Source of the DNA: Roseicyclus amphidinii
GTDB taxonomy: Bacteria; Pseudomonadota; Alphaproteobacteria; Rhodobacterales; Rhodobacteraceae
Direction: 5' to 3'
DNA length: 64,000 bases
Assembly (NCBI RefSeq): GCF_030163755.1
Contig: NZ_JASJOE010000017.1
Location: 1 to 64,000, forward strand
Part shown: one piece after another, positions 54,414 through 63,788 of the stretch
Layout of the letters: the number at the start of each line of letters is the position of its first letter
Position numbering within the stretch: the first letter of the stretch is position 1
Position numbers and translations under genes: made by a program
Notes under the pieces: model-generated
The model's input: the letters and a program-made list of their open reading frames with translations, nothing else
Told to the model about the DNA's origin: nothing
Database searches by the model: none

Positions 54414-55739
54414 TCATTCCGCCGCGTCCCGGTAAGGCGCGCCCTCGCCATAGGGCACGTTCAGACCGCCGTAGCGGCGCACCCGGATGTTGCATTGCTC
54501 GGCATGGCCCACGAAGCCCTCGAGCATGCAGAGCCGCGAGCCGTATTCGCCGACCAGCGTCGCCGCCGCGTCGGTCAGCACGCGCTGGTAGGAATGGGTC
54601 TTGATGAACTTGCCGACCCAAAGCCCGCCGGTGTAGCGCCCGGCGCGCTTCGTCGGCAGGGTGTGGTTCGTGCCGATAACCTTGTCGCCATTGGCAACAT
54701 TCGTGCGCGGCCCGAGGAAGAGCGCGCCGTAATTGGTCATGTGCTCGAGATACCAGTCGTCGCGGTCGGTCATGACCTGCACATGCTCATAGGCCAACTC
54801 TTCGGAGACGCGCAGCATCTCGTCATGGTCGGCACAAAGGATCACGTCGCCATACTCCTCCCAGCTGACGCGGGCGGTTTCGGCGGTGGGCAGGATCTGC
54901 AGCAGGCGCTCCACCTCGGCCAGCGTGGCCTCGGCCAGCTTGCGGGAGTTGGTGATCAGGCAGGCGGGCGAGTTGTAGCCATGCTCGGCCTGGCCCAGAA
55001 GATCGGTCGCCACCAGTTCGGCGTCGACCGTGTCATCGGCGATGACCATGGTCTCGGTCGGGCCTGCGAAGAGGTCGATGCCCACGCGGCCGAAGAGCTG
55101 GCGCTTGGCCTCGGCCACGAAGGCGTTGCCGGGGCCGACCAGCATGTCGACCGGCGCGATCGACTCGGTGCCCAGCGCCATGGCGCCCACCGCCTGCACC
55201 CCGCCAAGGACGAGGATCTCGTCCGCGCCGCCCTCGTGCATGGCGGCCACGATGGCCGGATGCGGCGCGCCGTTCACGGGGGGCGCGCTCGCCACGATGC
55301 GCTTCACCCCCGCGACCTTGGCCGTCAGCACCGACATGTGGGCCGAGGCGACCATCGGGAACTTGCCGCCCGGCACGTAGCAGCCCACGGAATTCACCGG
55401 GATGTTGCGGTGCCCGAGGATCACGCCCGGCATCGTCTCGACCTCGATGTCGCGCATGCTGGCCTTCTGCGCCTCGGCGAAGCGGCGGATCTGGGTCTGG
55501 GCGAAACGGATGTCCTCCATCTCGCGGGTCGTCACGCGGCTCATCGCCGCCTCGATCTCGGAGGGCGTCAGGCGGAAGGCCGCGGGCGCGTAGCCGTCGA
55601 ATTTCACCGACAGCTCGCGGACGGCGGCATCGCCGCGCGCCTCGATATCGCCGAGGATCCCCTCGACGGTGGCCCGCACGCGGGCGTCATCCTCGGCCCG
55701 CTCGTCCGCGGGTTTGCCACGCTTGAGATACTCGGCCAT
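54414..55739 (-). CDS. Histidinol dehydrogenase-family oxidoreductase, possibly sulfopropanediol 3-dehydrogenase (HpsN-like)
   Basis: A 441-aa HisD-fold NAD enzyme. Conserved pieces are [40 protein letters not shown] and [18 protein letters not shown] (zinc ligands), and [14 protein letters not shown] with the catalytic Glu-His. It is not in a his operon, and the N-terminus [17 protein letters not shown] and the SDR neighbour suggest the second HisD clade of roseobacters, which includes HpsN; I am not certain. A LacI-type operator lies about 65-80 nt upstream of the ATG. RBS GGGGAGGGACG at ATG 55739. Confidence 0.85.
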   Translation of the reverse strand: MAEYLKRGKPADERAEDDARVRATVEGILGDIEARGDAAVRELSVKFDGYAPAAFRLTPSEIEAAMSRVTTREMEDIRFAQTQIRRFAEAQKASMRDIEVETMPGVILGHRNIPVNSVGCYVPGGKFPMVASAHMSVLTAKVAGVKRIVASAPPVNGAPHPAIVAAMHEGGADEILVLGGVQAVGAMALGTESIAPVDMLVGPGNAFVAEAKRQLFGRVGIDLFAGPTETMVIADDTVDAELVATDLLGQAEHGYNSPACLITNSRKLAEATLAEVERLLQILPTAETARVSWEEYGDVILCADHDEMLRVSEELAYEHVQVMTDRDDWYLEHMTNYGALFLGPRTNVANGDKVIGTNHTLPTKRAGRYTGGLWVGKFIKTHSYQRVLTDAAATLVGEYGSRLCMLEGFVGHAEQCNIRVRRYGGLNVPYGEGAPYRDAAE

Positions 55740-55804
55740 CGTTCGTCCCTCCCCGGTTGATCGGACGAAGGATAGCGAGGCGGAATACCGGGGCAAGCTG
55801 TTTC

Positions 55805-55818
55805 TGCATACGTTTGCA
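55805..55818. promoter_or_regulatory. LacI-type operator upstream of the HisD-like gene
   Basis: TGCATACGTTTGCA: six of seven base pairs symmetric around a central CG, matching the LacI-family pattern TTGCAAACG-type. About 66 nt upstream of the ATG at 55739. No LacI gene in the window. Confidence 0.55.
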
Positions 55819-55867
55819 AGCACAGAGCAAATCGCCGCGGCACACGGTGCAGATGTTGCTCCGAAAA

Positions 55868-55926
55868 GGGGGCTCCGCCCCCGTCGCGTGCCGCGACTCC
55901 CCCGCCGTATTTGGAGAAAGGTGAAA
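55868..55926 (+). repeat. Composite two-hairpin intergenic repeat (copy F)
   Basis: GGGGGCTCCGCCCCC (55868-55882), GTCGCG-TGC-CGCGAC (55883-55897), then TCCCCCGCC and GTATTTGGAGAAAGGTGAAA. The short hairpin arms match those of copy C (38361-38375) while its loop differs. It lies right after the alpha/beta-hydrolase gene (ending 55930 on the minus strand). Confidence 0.8.
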
Positions 55927-55929
55927 GGG

Positions 55930-56904
55930 TCAGTCGGGCAGGCCCGCGGCCCAGTCGAGGATCGCTTGCGTGATCGGTGCGGTCATGGCGGGGCTGAGGA
56001 TGTCGCCCGCGATGACATGGTGGAACGGGTCGGCGCCGTCCTCGGGCAGGGTCTGGGGGACGAGGGTGACGGGCCCACCCCAGGCTTCGGCTGCGGCGCG
56101 GGTGGCCTCGGCCCGGACGACGCGGTCGGCGTCGGAGAAAAGGAACAGCGCGGGTTGGCGGGCGGCGGCGAGGTCGCGGCTGCGCAGCGCGCGCAGGAGC
56201 GTGCCGAGGGCAACACCGGCCTGCGTGGGGTAGGCGGTGGTCCAATGGGCGGCCTGCCCCTCGTTGAGGGGCTCGAAGCTGCGCTCCCGACCTGCGACGA
56301 GGGGCACCCAGGCCCGCGCGAAGGGCAGTTCGAGAAGCACGGCCGCGCGGTTGACGATGGCGAAATTGGGCGAGACGAAGACGACCCCCGCGACGTCCTC
56401 GGACATCTCGGCGTCGGTCATCGCCCAGGCCGCCAGCGTGCCGCCGGTGGAGGTGCCGATCACCAGCACGCGGTCACCGATGCTGCGGGCGATCTCGAGG
56501 AAAAGCGCCGTGTCGGCGACCCAGTCGCCCGCTCGCGGTTCGGCCATGGCGGGGCCGGTGCGGCCGTGCCCCGAGAGCCGCGCGAAGACGAGGTTCGCGC
56601 CCAGCGCCTCGGCCACGTGATCGGGGACGGGGCGGATCTCCTCTGGGCTGGCGGAAAAGCCGTGGAGGTAGAGGACGACCGTCTCGGTCGCGGCCCCCGT
56701 CTCGCCGGCCCAGACAATCCGCGCCTCGGCGCCGGGGCGGATGTCGTCATGGGCGCCCTCGCGGGCGGCGATGGCCACGACGGGGTCGGTGAAGGTCGCC
56801 GCGGGGGGGATCTCGACCCCGTCGCGGGGCAGGAGCCAGACCAGCAGCGCAAGCGATGCGGTGACGCCGACGAGCCAGCCGATCCCCCTGAGCAGCCTAC
56901 GCAT
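55930..56904 (-). CDS. Alpha/beta hydrolase with N-terminal membrane helix
   Basis: A 324-aa hydrolase. Residues 7-26 form a membrane helix ([19 protein letters not shown]), so it is probably anchored in the inner membrane facing the periplasm. Catalytic features are [16 protein letters not shown], the nucleophile elbow [15 protein letters not shown] and the C-terminal His in [12 protein letters not shown]. Likely a lipase or carboxylesterase, substrate unknown. It overlaps the preceding hydrolase gene by 8 nt. Confidence 0.87.
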   Translation of the reverse strand: MRRLLRGIGWLVGVTASLALLVWLLPRDGVEIPPAATFTDPVVAIAAREGAHDDIRPGAEARIVWAGETGAATETVVLYLHGFSASPEEIRPVPDHVAEALGANLVFARLSGHGRTGPAMAEPRAGDWVADTALFLEIARSIGDRVLVIGTSTGGTLAAWAMTDAEMSEDVAGVVFVSPNFAIVNRAAVLLELPFARAWVPLVAGRERSFEPLNEGQAAHWTTAYPTQAGVALGTLLRALRSRDLAAARQPALFLFSDADRVVRAEATRAAAEAWGGPVTLVPQTLPEDGADPFHHVIAGDILSPAMTAPITQAILDWAAGLPD

Positions 56905-57646
56905 GGCTCAGCACTTCCTCGACGGCGCGGGTGATGGTGGCAAGGCAGGCCGGGTCGGAAAACCGGTGATCCGCCCCTTTCACCAGCTCCAGCCGGATGT
57001 CGTCGCCCGTGGCGTGATCCAGCAGGCGCAGGGCGACGGACATCGGCACATCGGCATCCGCCGTGCCTTGCAGCATCCGCACGGGCATCGGCAGCGGCAG
57101 GGGGCTGCGCAAGACAAGCTGGTCGCGCCCGTCCTCGATCATCCTTCGGGTGACGATCATGTCTTCGCCATACTCGGACGGCAGGGCGACCTGCCCTTTC
57201 TCCATGCACTGTTTGCGCTGCTCCTCGGACCATTCGGCCCACATGCCGTCCTCGGTGAAATCGGGGGCGGCGGCGATGGTGACGAGGCCCGCGACGCGGG
57301 CACCCATGCGCTGCGACAGCAGAAGCGAGATCCAGCCGCCCATCGACGAGCCGACGAGGATCTGCGGCCCCTCGGTCAGGGCCTCGATGGCGGCCTGCGC
57401 ATCCTCGGCCCAGTCGCCGATGCAGCCTTCGGTGAACTGGCCCGAACTGGCCCCGTGCCCCGAGTAGTCGAAGCGCAGGAAGGCGCGGCCGGTGCGGCGG
57501 GCCCAATCCTCGAGGTGCACGGCCTTGGTCCCCGTCATGTCCGAGCGCAGCCCGCCGAGGAAGACCACCCCCGGCTCGCGCCCCGAGAAGCGGTGCCAGG
57601 CGAGCCTGCGGCCCTGCGGTGTGTCCAGATACTGTGGCTCTGCCAT
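56897..57646 (-). CDS. Alpha/beta hydrolase
   Basis: A 249-aa cytoplasmic hydrolase: FLGGLRSDMTGTKA (oxyanion strand), FDYSGHGASSGQF, nucleophile elbow LVGSSMGGWISLLLS and C-terminal KGADHRFSDPACL with the His. It resembles mammalian mycophenolic acid acyl-glucuronide esterase (ABHD10-like) palmitoyl-thioesterases. RBS GGAGGGCGAC; start ATG 57646. It is followed by the membrane-anchored hydrolase with an 8-nt overlap. Confidence 0.87.
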   Translation of the reverse strand: MAEPQYLDTPQGRRLAWHRFSGREPGVVFLGGLRSDMTGTKAVHLEDWARRTGRAFLRFDYSGHGASSGQFTEGCIGDWAEDAQAAIEALTEGPQILVGSSMGGWISLLLSQRMGARVAGLVTIAAAPDFTEDGMWAEWSEEQRKQCMEKGQVALPSEYGEDMIVTRRMIEDGRDQLVLRSPLPLPMPVRMLQGTADADVPMSVALRLLDHATGDDIRLELVKGADHRFSDPACLATITRAVEEVLSHA

Positions 57647-57738
57647 GCCTGTCGCCCTCCGGTCCTTTCGGGCACCCTGCCCCGCGCGCCGGTGGCGCAC
57701 AATCCCCGCCGCCGCGTCATGGGCGGGGTGCCGCCGGT

Positions 57739-59022
57739 TCAGACGCCCTCCACCTCGTCAAGGCCCAGCGCCGTCAGGCTTGCGGCGACGCAGAGCGCCG
57801 CGAAGAGCGCCACGGGCAGCGCCGGGCCCGACAGCGACGCGAGCGCGCCGAACAGGCCCGAGGCCAGCAGGATCACCCCGATCACGGTGTTGGAGACGGC
57901 GGTATAGCCCGCGCGGTTGTCCTCGGGGGCCATGTCGACGAGATAGGTGGACCGCCCCGAGCGGGTGCCGTGATAGGCGATCATCAGCGCGAAAAGGCAG
58001 GTCGAGACGGCGAGCGTTTGGCCGAAAAGGCCAAGGGCGTGAAGTGCTACGGCGGCGCCGAGCGACATCGCGCCCAGCCCGCCCGCGGCGATCAGGACGG
58101 TCCGGCTGGACCGGTCCGAGAGCCGCCCCCAGATGTAGGAGGAGAGGAACGCGGCCGCGGAGGAGGCGAGCAGCAGCGCGCCCAGCTGGTCGAAGCGCGC
58201 CTCGCCCGATTGCGCCGCCATCAGGACGAGGAAGGGCGGCGCAAGCGCCGTGGCGGTCAAGAGCCCGCGCACCGCAATGAAGCGGCGGAGCTGCGGGTCT
58301 TGGCGCAGAAGCGCAAGGTGGCGCAGGGGGGAGCCGCCGGGCGGCGTGGCCTTGGACGCGCCCTCGGCCAGTGTCGACAACAGCGCCGCCGCCGCGAGCC
58401 ACAGGAGGGCGGCCAGCGCCAGCGCCCCGGTGACCAGCGCGAAGCGGTCGACCCAGCCCGTCTCCAGAAGGAGCGCGAAGCCGATCACGCCAGCCGAGGC
58501 GACCGAGCCCGCAAGCCCCGTCACCGTGCCGCGGCGCGACTTCGCCACCGTCTTGCCCAGCACGTCCTTGAAGCTGACGGAACACAGGCTGCGCGAGACG
58601 GCCAGCACGGCAAGTGCGGCGCAGATCACCGCGCCCGCCGCCCAACCGCCGAGCGTCAGCGCGGCCAGCACGATCACCGCTGCGGCCGCGCCCTGCCCCG
58701 CGCTGCCCGCGACCCAGACCCATTTGCGCCGCGCCATGGCGTGAACCCGGTCCGCCGTCCAGAGCTGCGGCAGCAGCGCGCCCGCTTCGCGGATCGGCAC
58801 CAGCAGACCCACGAAATGCGCGGGCGCGCCCAGCGCCGTCAGGAGCCATGAAAGCACCAGCTTCGGGTCGATCAGCCCGTCCGACAGCTTGGTCATCACA
58901 AGGCTGGCCGCCGCGGTCACCGCGTTTTTCGGCTCGGCCCCGGCCTGCCCGCTTGGCAGGTCGCCCTCGGCCTCGGTGTCGAAGACGGCTTCGAACAGGG
59001 TTTCCTCGAAAGTGTCGGGCAT
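57739..59022 (-). CDS. MFS-family membrane transporter
   Basis: A 427-aa protein with about 11-12 membrane helices and an acidic N-terminal extension of about 40 residues (ETLFEAVFDTEAEGDLPSGQ). MFS-like cytoplasmic loops include VAKSRRGTVTGLAGS and SYIWGRLSDRSSRTVLI. No substrate motif recognised. It lies divergently from thrS, with 92 nt to the downstream hydrolase genes on the same strand. Confidence 0.82.
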   Translation of the reverse strand: MPDTFEETLFEAVFDTEAEGDLPSGQAGAEPKNAVTAAASLVMTKLSDGLIDPKLVLSWLLTALGAPAHFVGLLVPIREAGALLPQLWTADRVHAMARRKWVWVAGSAGQGAAAAVIVLAALTLGGWAAGAVICAALAVLAVSRSLCSVSFKDVLGKTVAKSRRGTVTGLAGSVASAGVIGFALLLETGWVDRFALVTGALALAALLWLAAAALLSTLAEGASKATPPGGSPLRHLALLRQDPQLRRFIAVRGLLTATALAPPFLVLMAAQSGEARFDQLGALLLASSAAAFLSSYIWGRLSDRSSRTVLIAAGGLGAMSLGAAVALHALGLFGQTLAVSTCLFALMIAYHGTRSGRSTYLVDMAPEDNRAGYTAVSNTVIGVILLASGLFGALASLSGPALPVALFAALCVAASLTALGLDEVEGV

Positions 59023-59131
59023 ATGGCCCCTTTGGGCTTGTTGACTTCACCGGATGGGGCGGTCACATAGCCCGGCAACACATACCCGCAACCGGGCGTT
59101 CCGTGGGCGCCAAACCGACGAGGAGGCCGAT

Positions 59132-61117
59132 ATGGCCCAGATCTCCCTCACCTTCCCCGATGGCAATGCACGGTCCTACGACGCGGGCGTCACGCCTGCG
59201 CAGGTCGCCGCCGACATCTCGACCTCGCTGGCAAAAAAGGCGATCTCGGCCACCGTGAACGGCGCGCATTGGGACCTGCAATGGCCGATCGCCGCCGATG
59301 CCGCCATCGCCATCCACACCATGAAGGACGAGGCGCAGGCGCTGGAGCTGATCCGCCACGACCTTGCGCATGTCATGGCCCGCGCGGTGCAGGAGATCTG
59401 GCCGGATGTGAAGGTCACCATCGGCCCGGTGATCGAGAAGGGCTGGTATTACGACTTCGACCGCGCCGAGCCCTTCACGCCCGAAGACCTCGGCCAGATC
59501 GAGGCGAAGATGCGCGAGATCATCAACCTGCGCGACCCGGTCACGACCGAGCTGTGGGACCGCGCGCGCGCCATCGCCCATTACGAGGCCGCGGGCGAAC
59601 CCTACAAGGTGGAACTGGTCGGCATGATCCCCGAGGATCAGCCGATCCGCATGTATTGGCACGGGGACTGGCAGGACCTGTGCCGCGGCCCGCACCTGCA
59701 GCACACCGGGCAACTGCCCGCCGATGCCTTCAAGCTGATGAGCGTCGCGGGCGCCTATTGGCGCGGTGACAGCAAGCGCCAGATGCTGCAGCGGATCTAC
59801 GGCGTCGCTTTCCAGAACCGCGACGAGCTGAAGAAACACCTCACCTTCCTCGAGGAAGCCGAGAAGCGCGACCACCGCAAGTTGGGCCGCGAGATGGACC
59901 TGTTCCACATGCAGGAAGAGGCCCCCGGCCAGGTCTTCTGGCACCCGAACGGCTGGACGATCTACACCCAGCTTCAGGATTACATGCGCCGCAAGCAGCG
60001 CGCGGGCGGCTACCGCGAGATCAACACGCCGCAGGTCGTGGACCGCAAGCTGTGGGAGGCCTCGGGCCACTGGGAGAAATACCAGCACCACATGTTCATC
60101 GTCGAGGTCGACGAGTCCCGCGACGGTGAGAACGACGACGCCAGCGCGAAGAACAAGGACCAGACGCGGATCAACGCGCTGAAGCCGATGAACTGCCCCT
60201 GTCACGTGCAGGTGTTCAACCAGGGTCTGAAATCCTACCGCGACCTGCCGCTCCGGCTGGCCGAGTTCGGATCATGTGCGCGGTTCGAACCCTCGGGCGC
60301 GCTGCACGGCATCATGCGCGTGCGCGGCTTCACCCAGGACGACGCGCATATCTTCTGCACCGAGGACCAGATCCAGGCGGAATGCGCGCGCTTCATCGAC
60401 TTCCTCGCCAATGTCTATGCCGAGCTGGGCTTCCCCGAGTTCGAGATCCGCTTCGCCACCCGCCCCGAAAAGCGCGTCGGCACGGACGAGAGCTGGGATT
60501 ACGTCGAGGGCGCACTGGAGAACGCGATCAAGGCCGTCGGCCGCGACTACACGCTGGAGCCGGGCGACGGGGCCTTCTATGGGCCGAAGCTCGACTTCTA
60601 CCTGACCGACGCCATCGGGCGGGTCTGGCAATGCGGCACCTTCCAGGTGGACCCCAACCTTCCCGAGCGCCTTGGCGCAAGCTACATCGCGGCGGGTGGC
60701 GACAAGCATCGCCCCTTCATGCTGCACCGCGCCTGCCTCGGCTCCTTCGAGCGGTTCATCGGCATTCTGATCGAGAACTGGGAAGGCAAGCTGCCCTTCT
60801 GGATCGCGCCGCGGCAGGTGGTCGTGGCCTCCATCGTCTCGGAAGCCGACGAGTTCGTGCAAGAGGCCGTGGCACAGCTGCAGGCCGCGGGCGTCCGGGC
60901 CGAGGCCGACATCCGCAACGAGAAGATCAACTACAAGATCCGCGAGCATTCCGTGGGCAAGGTGCCCGTGATCCTCGCCGTGGGCCGGAAAGAGGTGGAA
61001 GAGGGCACCGTCACCCTGCGCCGCCTTGGCGTGAAGGAAACGGCGGTGCGCCCGCTGGCCGAGGTGGTGGCCGAGCTGGCGCTGGAGGCGACCCCGCCCG
61101 ACCTGCGCGCGGGCTGA
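59132..61117 (+). CDS. thrS: Threonine--tRNA ligase
   Basis: A 661-aa class II aminoacyl-tRNA synthetase. The N-terminal TGS domain is about residues 1-62, the editing domain ([19 protein letters not shown]) follows, and the catalytic core holds [12 protein letters not shown], then [20 protein letters not shown] and [20 protein letters not shown]. The anticodon-binding domain starts near [17 protein letters not shown] 20-residue acidic insert ([18 protein letters not shown]) precedes the zinc-binding Cys. The start ATG at 59132 follows a perfect AGGAGG 6 nt away. TTGACT at 59041 may be its -35 box. Confidence 0.97.
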   Translation: MAQISLTFPDGNARSYDAGVTPAQVAADISTSLAKKAISATVNGAHWDLQWPIAADAAIAIHTMKDEAQALELIRHDLAHVMARAVQEIWPDVKVTIGPVIEKGWYYDFDRAEPFTPEDLGQIEAKMREIINLRDPVTTELWDRARAIAHYEAAGEPYKVELVGMIPEDQPIRMYWHGDWQDLCRGPHLQHTGQLPADAFKLMSVAGAYWRGDSKRQMLQRIYGVAFQNRDELKKHLTFLEEAEKRDHRKLGREMDLFHMQEEAPGQVFWHPNGWTIYTQLQDYMRRKQRAGGYREINTPQVVDRKLWEASGHWEKYQHHMFIVEVDESRDGENDDASAKNKDQTRINALKPMNCPCHVQVFNQGLKSYRDLPLRLAEFGSCARFEPSGALHGIMRVRGFTQDDAHIFCTEDQIQAECARFIDFLANVYAELGFPEFEIRFATRPEKRVGTDESWDYVEGALENAIKAVGRDYTLEPGDGAFYGPKLDFYLTDAIGRVWQCGTFQVDPNLPERLGASYIAAGGDKHRPFMLHRACLGSFERFIGILIENWEGKLPFWIAPRQVVVASIVSEADEFVQEAVAQLQAAGVRAEADIRNEKINYKIREHSVGKVPVILAVGRKEVEEGTVTLRRLGVKETAVRPLAEVVAELALEATPPDLRAG

Positions 61118-61128
61118 GACGTCGCAAG

Positions 61129-61195
61129 GGGGGCTCCGCCCCCGGCACGGGCTGTCGCCCGCGCCTCCCCCGCCATATTTGGGGGATAGAGATGG
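61129..61195 (+). repeat. Composite two-hairpin intergenic repeat (copy G)
   Basis: GGGGGCTCCGCCCCC (61129-61143), CGGGC-TGTC-GCCCG (61148-61161), then CCTCCCCCGCC and ATATTTGGGGGATAGAGATG. It lies between thrS and the alcohol dehydrogenase on the same strand and may end the thrS transcript. Confidence 0.78.
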
Positions 61196-61207
61196 GAGGG
61201 GCGCGCG

Positions 61208-62221
61208 ATGCAGGCCTGGCGGTTCGAGGGTGGCTTCGGGTTTGACGCGCTCAGGCGGGTGGAGCTGCCCGACCCGGTGCCGGGGCCGCGCGACGTGCTT
61301 TTGCAGATGCGGGCGGCGTCGCTCAATTACCGCGACCTCGTCGTGCTGCGCGGCCAGCACGGGCGGCGCGTGCAGCCGCCGTTGATCCCGCTCTCGGATG
61401 GTGTCGGCGTGGTGGCCGCCGTGGGGGCCGAGGTGACCGAGCTGCGCCCCGGCGACCGCGTCTGCCCCGCCTTCTTCCAGAACTGGGAGGGCGGCGCGCC
61501 CCCCGCCGATCTGGAGGGCGGGCGCCTCGGCGGGCCGCTGGACGGGGTGCTGGCCACCGCCCGCGTCTTCCCTGCCTCGGGCGTCGTGCCCGTTCCCGAT
61601 CACCTGACCGACGCCGAGGCCGCGACGCTGCCCTGCGCGGGCCTGACCGCCTGGAGCGCGCTGATGGCCGCACCCCAGGTCGCGCCCGGTGAAACCGTCC
61701 TGATCCTCGGCACAGGCGGCGTGGCGCTGATGGCGGTGCAACTGGCCCGCGCGGCGGGGGCGCGGGTGATCGTGACCACCTCCTCACCCGAACGGGCGGC
61801 GCGGGTGGCAGCCCTTGGCGCGGACCGGGTCATCGACCGCAGCGCCACGCCCGATTGGGCCGCCGAGGTGCAGCGCGCGGCCCCCGGCGGGGTCGACCGG
61901 GTGCTGGAACTGGGCGGGGCGGCCACCCTGCCCGATGCGATCCGGGTGGCGCGGACGGGCGGGCAGATCATCCTGATCGGCAATGTCACGGGCAACGAGG
62001 CGCGGCTGTTCCTGCCCGCCGTCCTTGTCCGGCAGCTGACGCTGCGCGCCGTCACCGTGGGCCACCGGCAGGGGTTGGCTGCGCTCGCCCGCGCGCTTGA
62101 CGCGCATCGCATTCACCCCGTGGTGGCCGACACCTTCGCTTTCGACGATGCGCCGAACGCCTTTCGCGCGCTCGAGGCGCAGGGCGGCTTCGGCAACATC
62201 TGCATCCGCATCACCGGCTGA
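61208..62221 (+). CDS. NAD(P)-dependent alcohol dehydrogenase, zinc-less MDR type
   Basis: A 337-aa medium-chain dehydrogenase/reductase. GroES-like N-terminus (AASLNYRDLVVLRGQHGRRV, then PLIPLSDGVGVVAAVG), and cofactor motif VLILGTGGVALMAVQLARAA followed by GARVIVTTSSPERAARVAAL. The catalytic-zinc motif GHE is replaced by SDG and the structural-zinc Cys loop is missing. It differs from the quinone reductase at 23775 in sequence. RBS GGGAGGGG before ATG 61208. No functional link to neighbours is evident. Confidence 0.9.
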   Translation: MQAWRFEGGFGFDALRRVELPDPVPGPRDVLLQMRAASLNYRDLVVLRGQHGRRVQPPLIPLSDGVGVVAAVGAEVTELRPGDRVCPAFFQNWEGGAPPADLEGGRLGGPLDGVLATARVFPASGVVPVPDHLTDAEAATLPCAGLTAWSALMAAPQVAPGETVLILGTGGVALMAVQLARAAGARVIVTTSSPERAARVAALGADRVIDRSATPDWAAEVQRAAPGGVDRVLELGGAATLPDAIRVARTGGQIILIGNVTGNEARLFLPAVLVRQLTLRAVTVGHRQGLAALARALDAHRIHPVVADTFAFDDAPNAFRALEAQGGFGNICIRITG

Positions 62222-62286
62222 GCCGGTCCGGCTTGAAACAATCCGCCCGCCAAGGCGCGCCGCACGACCCCGCATCCGGCCCATGA

Positions 62287-62301
62287 TGCTGCAACGCAGC
62301 A
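62287..62301. promoter_or_regulatory. Palindrome matching the PhaR consensus, upstream of bufA
   Basis: TGCTGC-AAC-GCAGCA, a perfect 6-bp-arm palindrome of the form CTGC-N3-GCAG found in the phaP promoter. It is in the 290-nt leader between the alcohol dehydrogenase and bufA. No other motif in that leader was recognised. Function unproven. Confidence 0.45.
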
Positions 62302-62511
62302 CGGCCGCGCCGTACAACCCTTTGAAAAACAAGCACTCCCCCACAAGGCCAAGCTCACGCGCGCCTCTCGGCCCGTCACGCCCACGTGCGGCACGCGGCC
62401 GTGATTGGCCGGTGATCGCGGCCCCGGCGCATGGTCCGGGTGTCCGACCGCACCGGCCGGGCACCGTCAGTCAACCGCGCCCAGAGAGCGCAAACCCGGG
62501 AGCTTCACCAG

Positions 62512-62865
62512 ATGACCACCGCAACCAGATCCCTCGCCCTGCTGGGCGCCGTCGCCGCCGCCGTCACCGCCCATGGCGTGACCGAGGCGCAGGCGCAGGC
62601 CAATGAAAAATGCTTCGGCGTCAGCCTCGCCGGCGAGAACGACTGCGCCGCGGGCCCCGGCACGACCTGCGCCGGCACCTCGACCGTCGACTACCAGGGC
62701 AACGCCTGGACCCTCGTGCCCGCGGGCACCTGCGGCGACATCGAACTGCCCGACGGCCGCATGGGCGCGACCCTCGATGAGCTGGAGGCCGAGGGCTACG
62801 CCGGTCTCGCCCGCGACCTGCCCGAGGGCACCGACACCTCGATGCTGCGGATGGTCGAGATGTGA
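62512..62865 (+). CDS. bufA1: Bufferin-type RiPP precursor BufA (DUF2282)
   Basis: A 117-aa exported precursor. A signal peptide ([20 protein letters not shown] to about residue 30) precedes a core with four Cys at 34, 45, 53 and 74: [18 protein letters not shown], then [16 protein letters not shown] and LVPAGTC. This is the DUF2282 pattern; bufferins are copper-binding peptides whose Cys are modified by a DUF692 enzyme. The C-terminal acidic tail ([19 protein letters not shown]) follows. Downstream genes are the cognate modification pair. Start ATG 62512; GGGAG lies about 10 nt upstream. Confidence 0.85.
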   Translation: MTTATRSLALLGAVAAAVTAHGVTEAQAQANEKCFGVSLAGENDCAAGPGTTCAGTSTVDYQGNAWTLVPAGTCGDIELPDGRMGATLDELEAEGYAGLARDLPEGTDTSMLRMVEM

Positions 62866-62927
62866 TCGCCCCGTCCCCGGACACCTCCCGTCCGGGGACA
62901 CCCCCCTTTGCCGCACGGAGGTCCGCC

Positions 62928-63788
62928 ATGTTCGACACCGCCTTTTCCCATCGCTTGCCCGTCGCCGCCGGCATCGGCCTCAAGGCGCAGCATGCAGCCC
63001 CCCTGCTCGAGGCCCCCGGCCCCGTGGAATGGCTCGAGGTGCATGCCGAGAACTACATGGGCGCAGGCGGCCGCCCGCTGGCGCAACTGCGCGCGCTGGC
63101 CGAGCGGTTTCCCATCTCGGTCCACGGCGTCGGCCTGTCGATCGGGGGCGAGCGCCCGCTCGACCGCGACCACCTCGCCCGGCTCCGCCACCTCTGCGAC
63201 TGGCTGGACCCCGCCAGCTTCTCCGAACATCTCGCATGGTCGACCCATGACACGGGCTTCCTGAACGACCTTCTGCCCCTGCCCTACACCGCCGCCACGC
63301 TGGCCCGCGTCTGCGCCCATATCGACCAGGTGCAGGCGGCGCTCGGCCGCCGGATGCTGCTGGAAAACCCCTCCACCTACCTCGCCTTCGCCGAAAGCGA
63401 GATGGAGGAGGTCGATTTCCTGTCCGAGATCGCGCGCCGCACCGGTTGCGGCCTGCTGCTGGATGTGAACAACGTCTTCGTCTCGGCGACCAACCAAGGC
63501 TGGGACGCCCGCGCCTATATCGATGCCTTCCCGCTCGAGGCCGTGGGCGAAATCCACCTCGGCGGCCATGACGAAGAGGCGGACGAGCATGGCCACCCCC
63601 TTTTGATCGACAGCCACGGGCGGCCCGTGGTCGATCCGGTCTGGGCGCTCTACGCCCACACCATCGCCCGCGGCGGGCCGCGGCCCACGCTGATCGAATG
63701 GGACACCGACGTGCCCCCCTTCCACGAGTTGCAGGCCGAGGCCGCCCGCGCCGCCGCCATCCTTGCCGCCGAACGGGTGCCCGCATGA
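62928..63788 (+). CDS. bufB1: DUF692 multinuclear iron oxidative enzyme BufB
   Basis: A 286-aa TIM-barrel MNIO protein. Metal-binding His/Asp/Glu residues sit in [64 protein letters not shown] and [14 protein letters not shown], all typical of the family. In bufferin systems it converts Cys of the precursor to heterocycles. The start ATG at 62928 has CGGAGG 6 nt upstream; an earlier in-frame start overlaps the bufA stop region and lacks one. It overlaps the next gene (ATGA). Confidence 0.88.
   Translation: MFDTAFSHRLPVAAGIGLKAQHAAPLLEAPGPVEWLEVHAENYMGAGGRPLAQLRALAERFPISVHGVGLSIGGERPLDRDHLARLRHLCDWLDPASFSEHLAWSTHDTGFLNDLLPLPYTAATLARVCAHIDQVQAALGRRMLLENPSTYLAFAESEMEEVDFLSEIARRTGCGLLLDVNNVFVSATNQGWDARAYIDAFPLEAVGEIHLGGHDEEADEHGHPLLIDSHGRPVVDPVWALYAHTIARGGPRPTLIEWDTDVPPFHELQAEAARAAAILAAERVPA

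Noticed and set aside
60282-60292. tRNA-like T-loop sequence GGTTCGAACCC
   Set aside because: It lies inside thrS coding sequence and no cloverleaf can be drawn around it.
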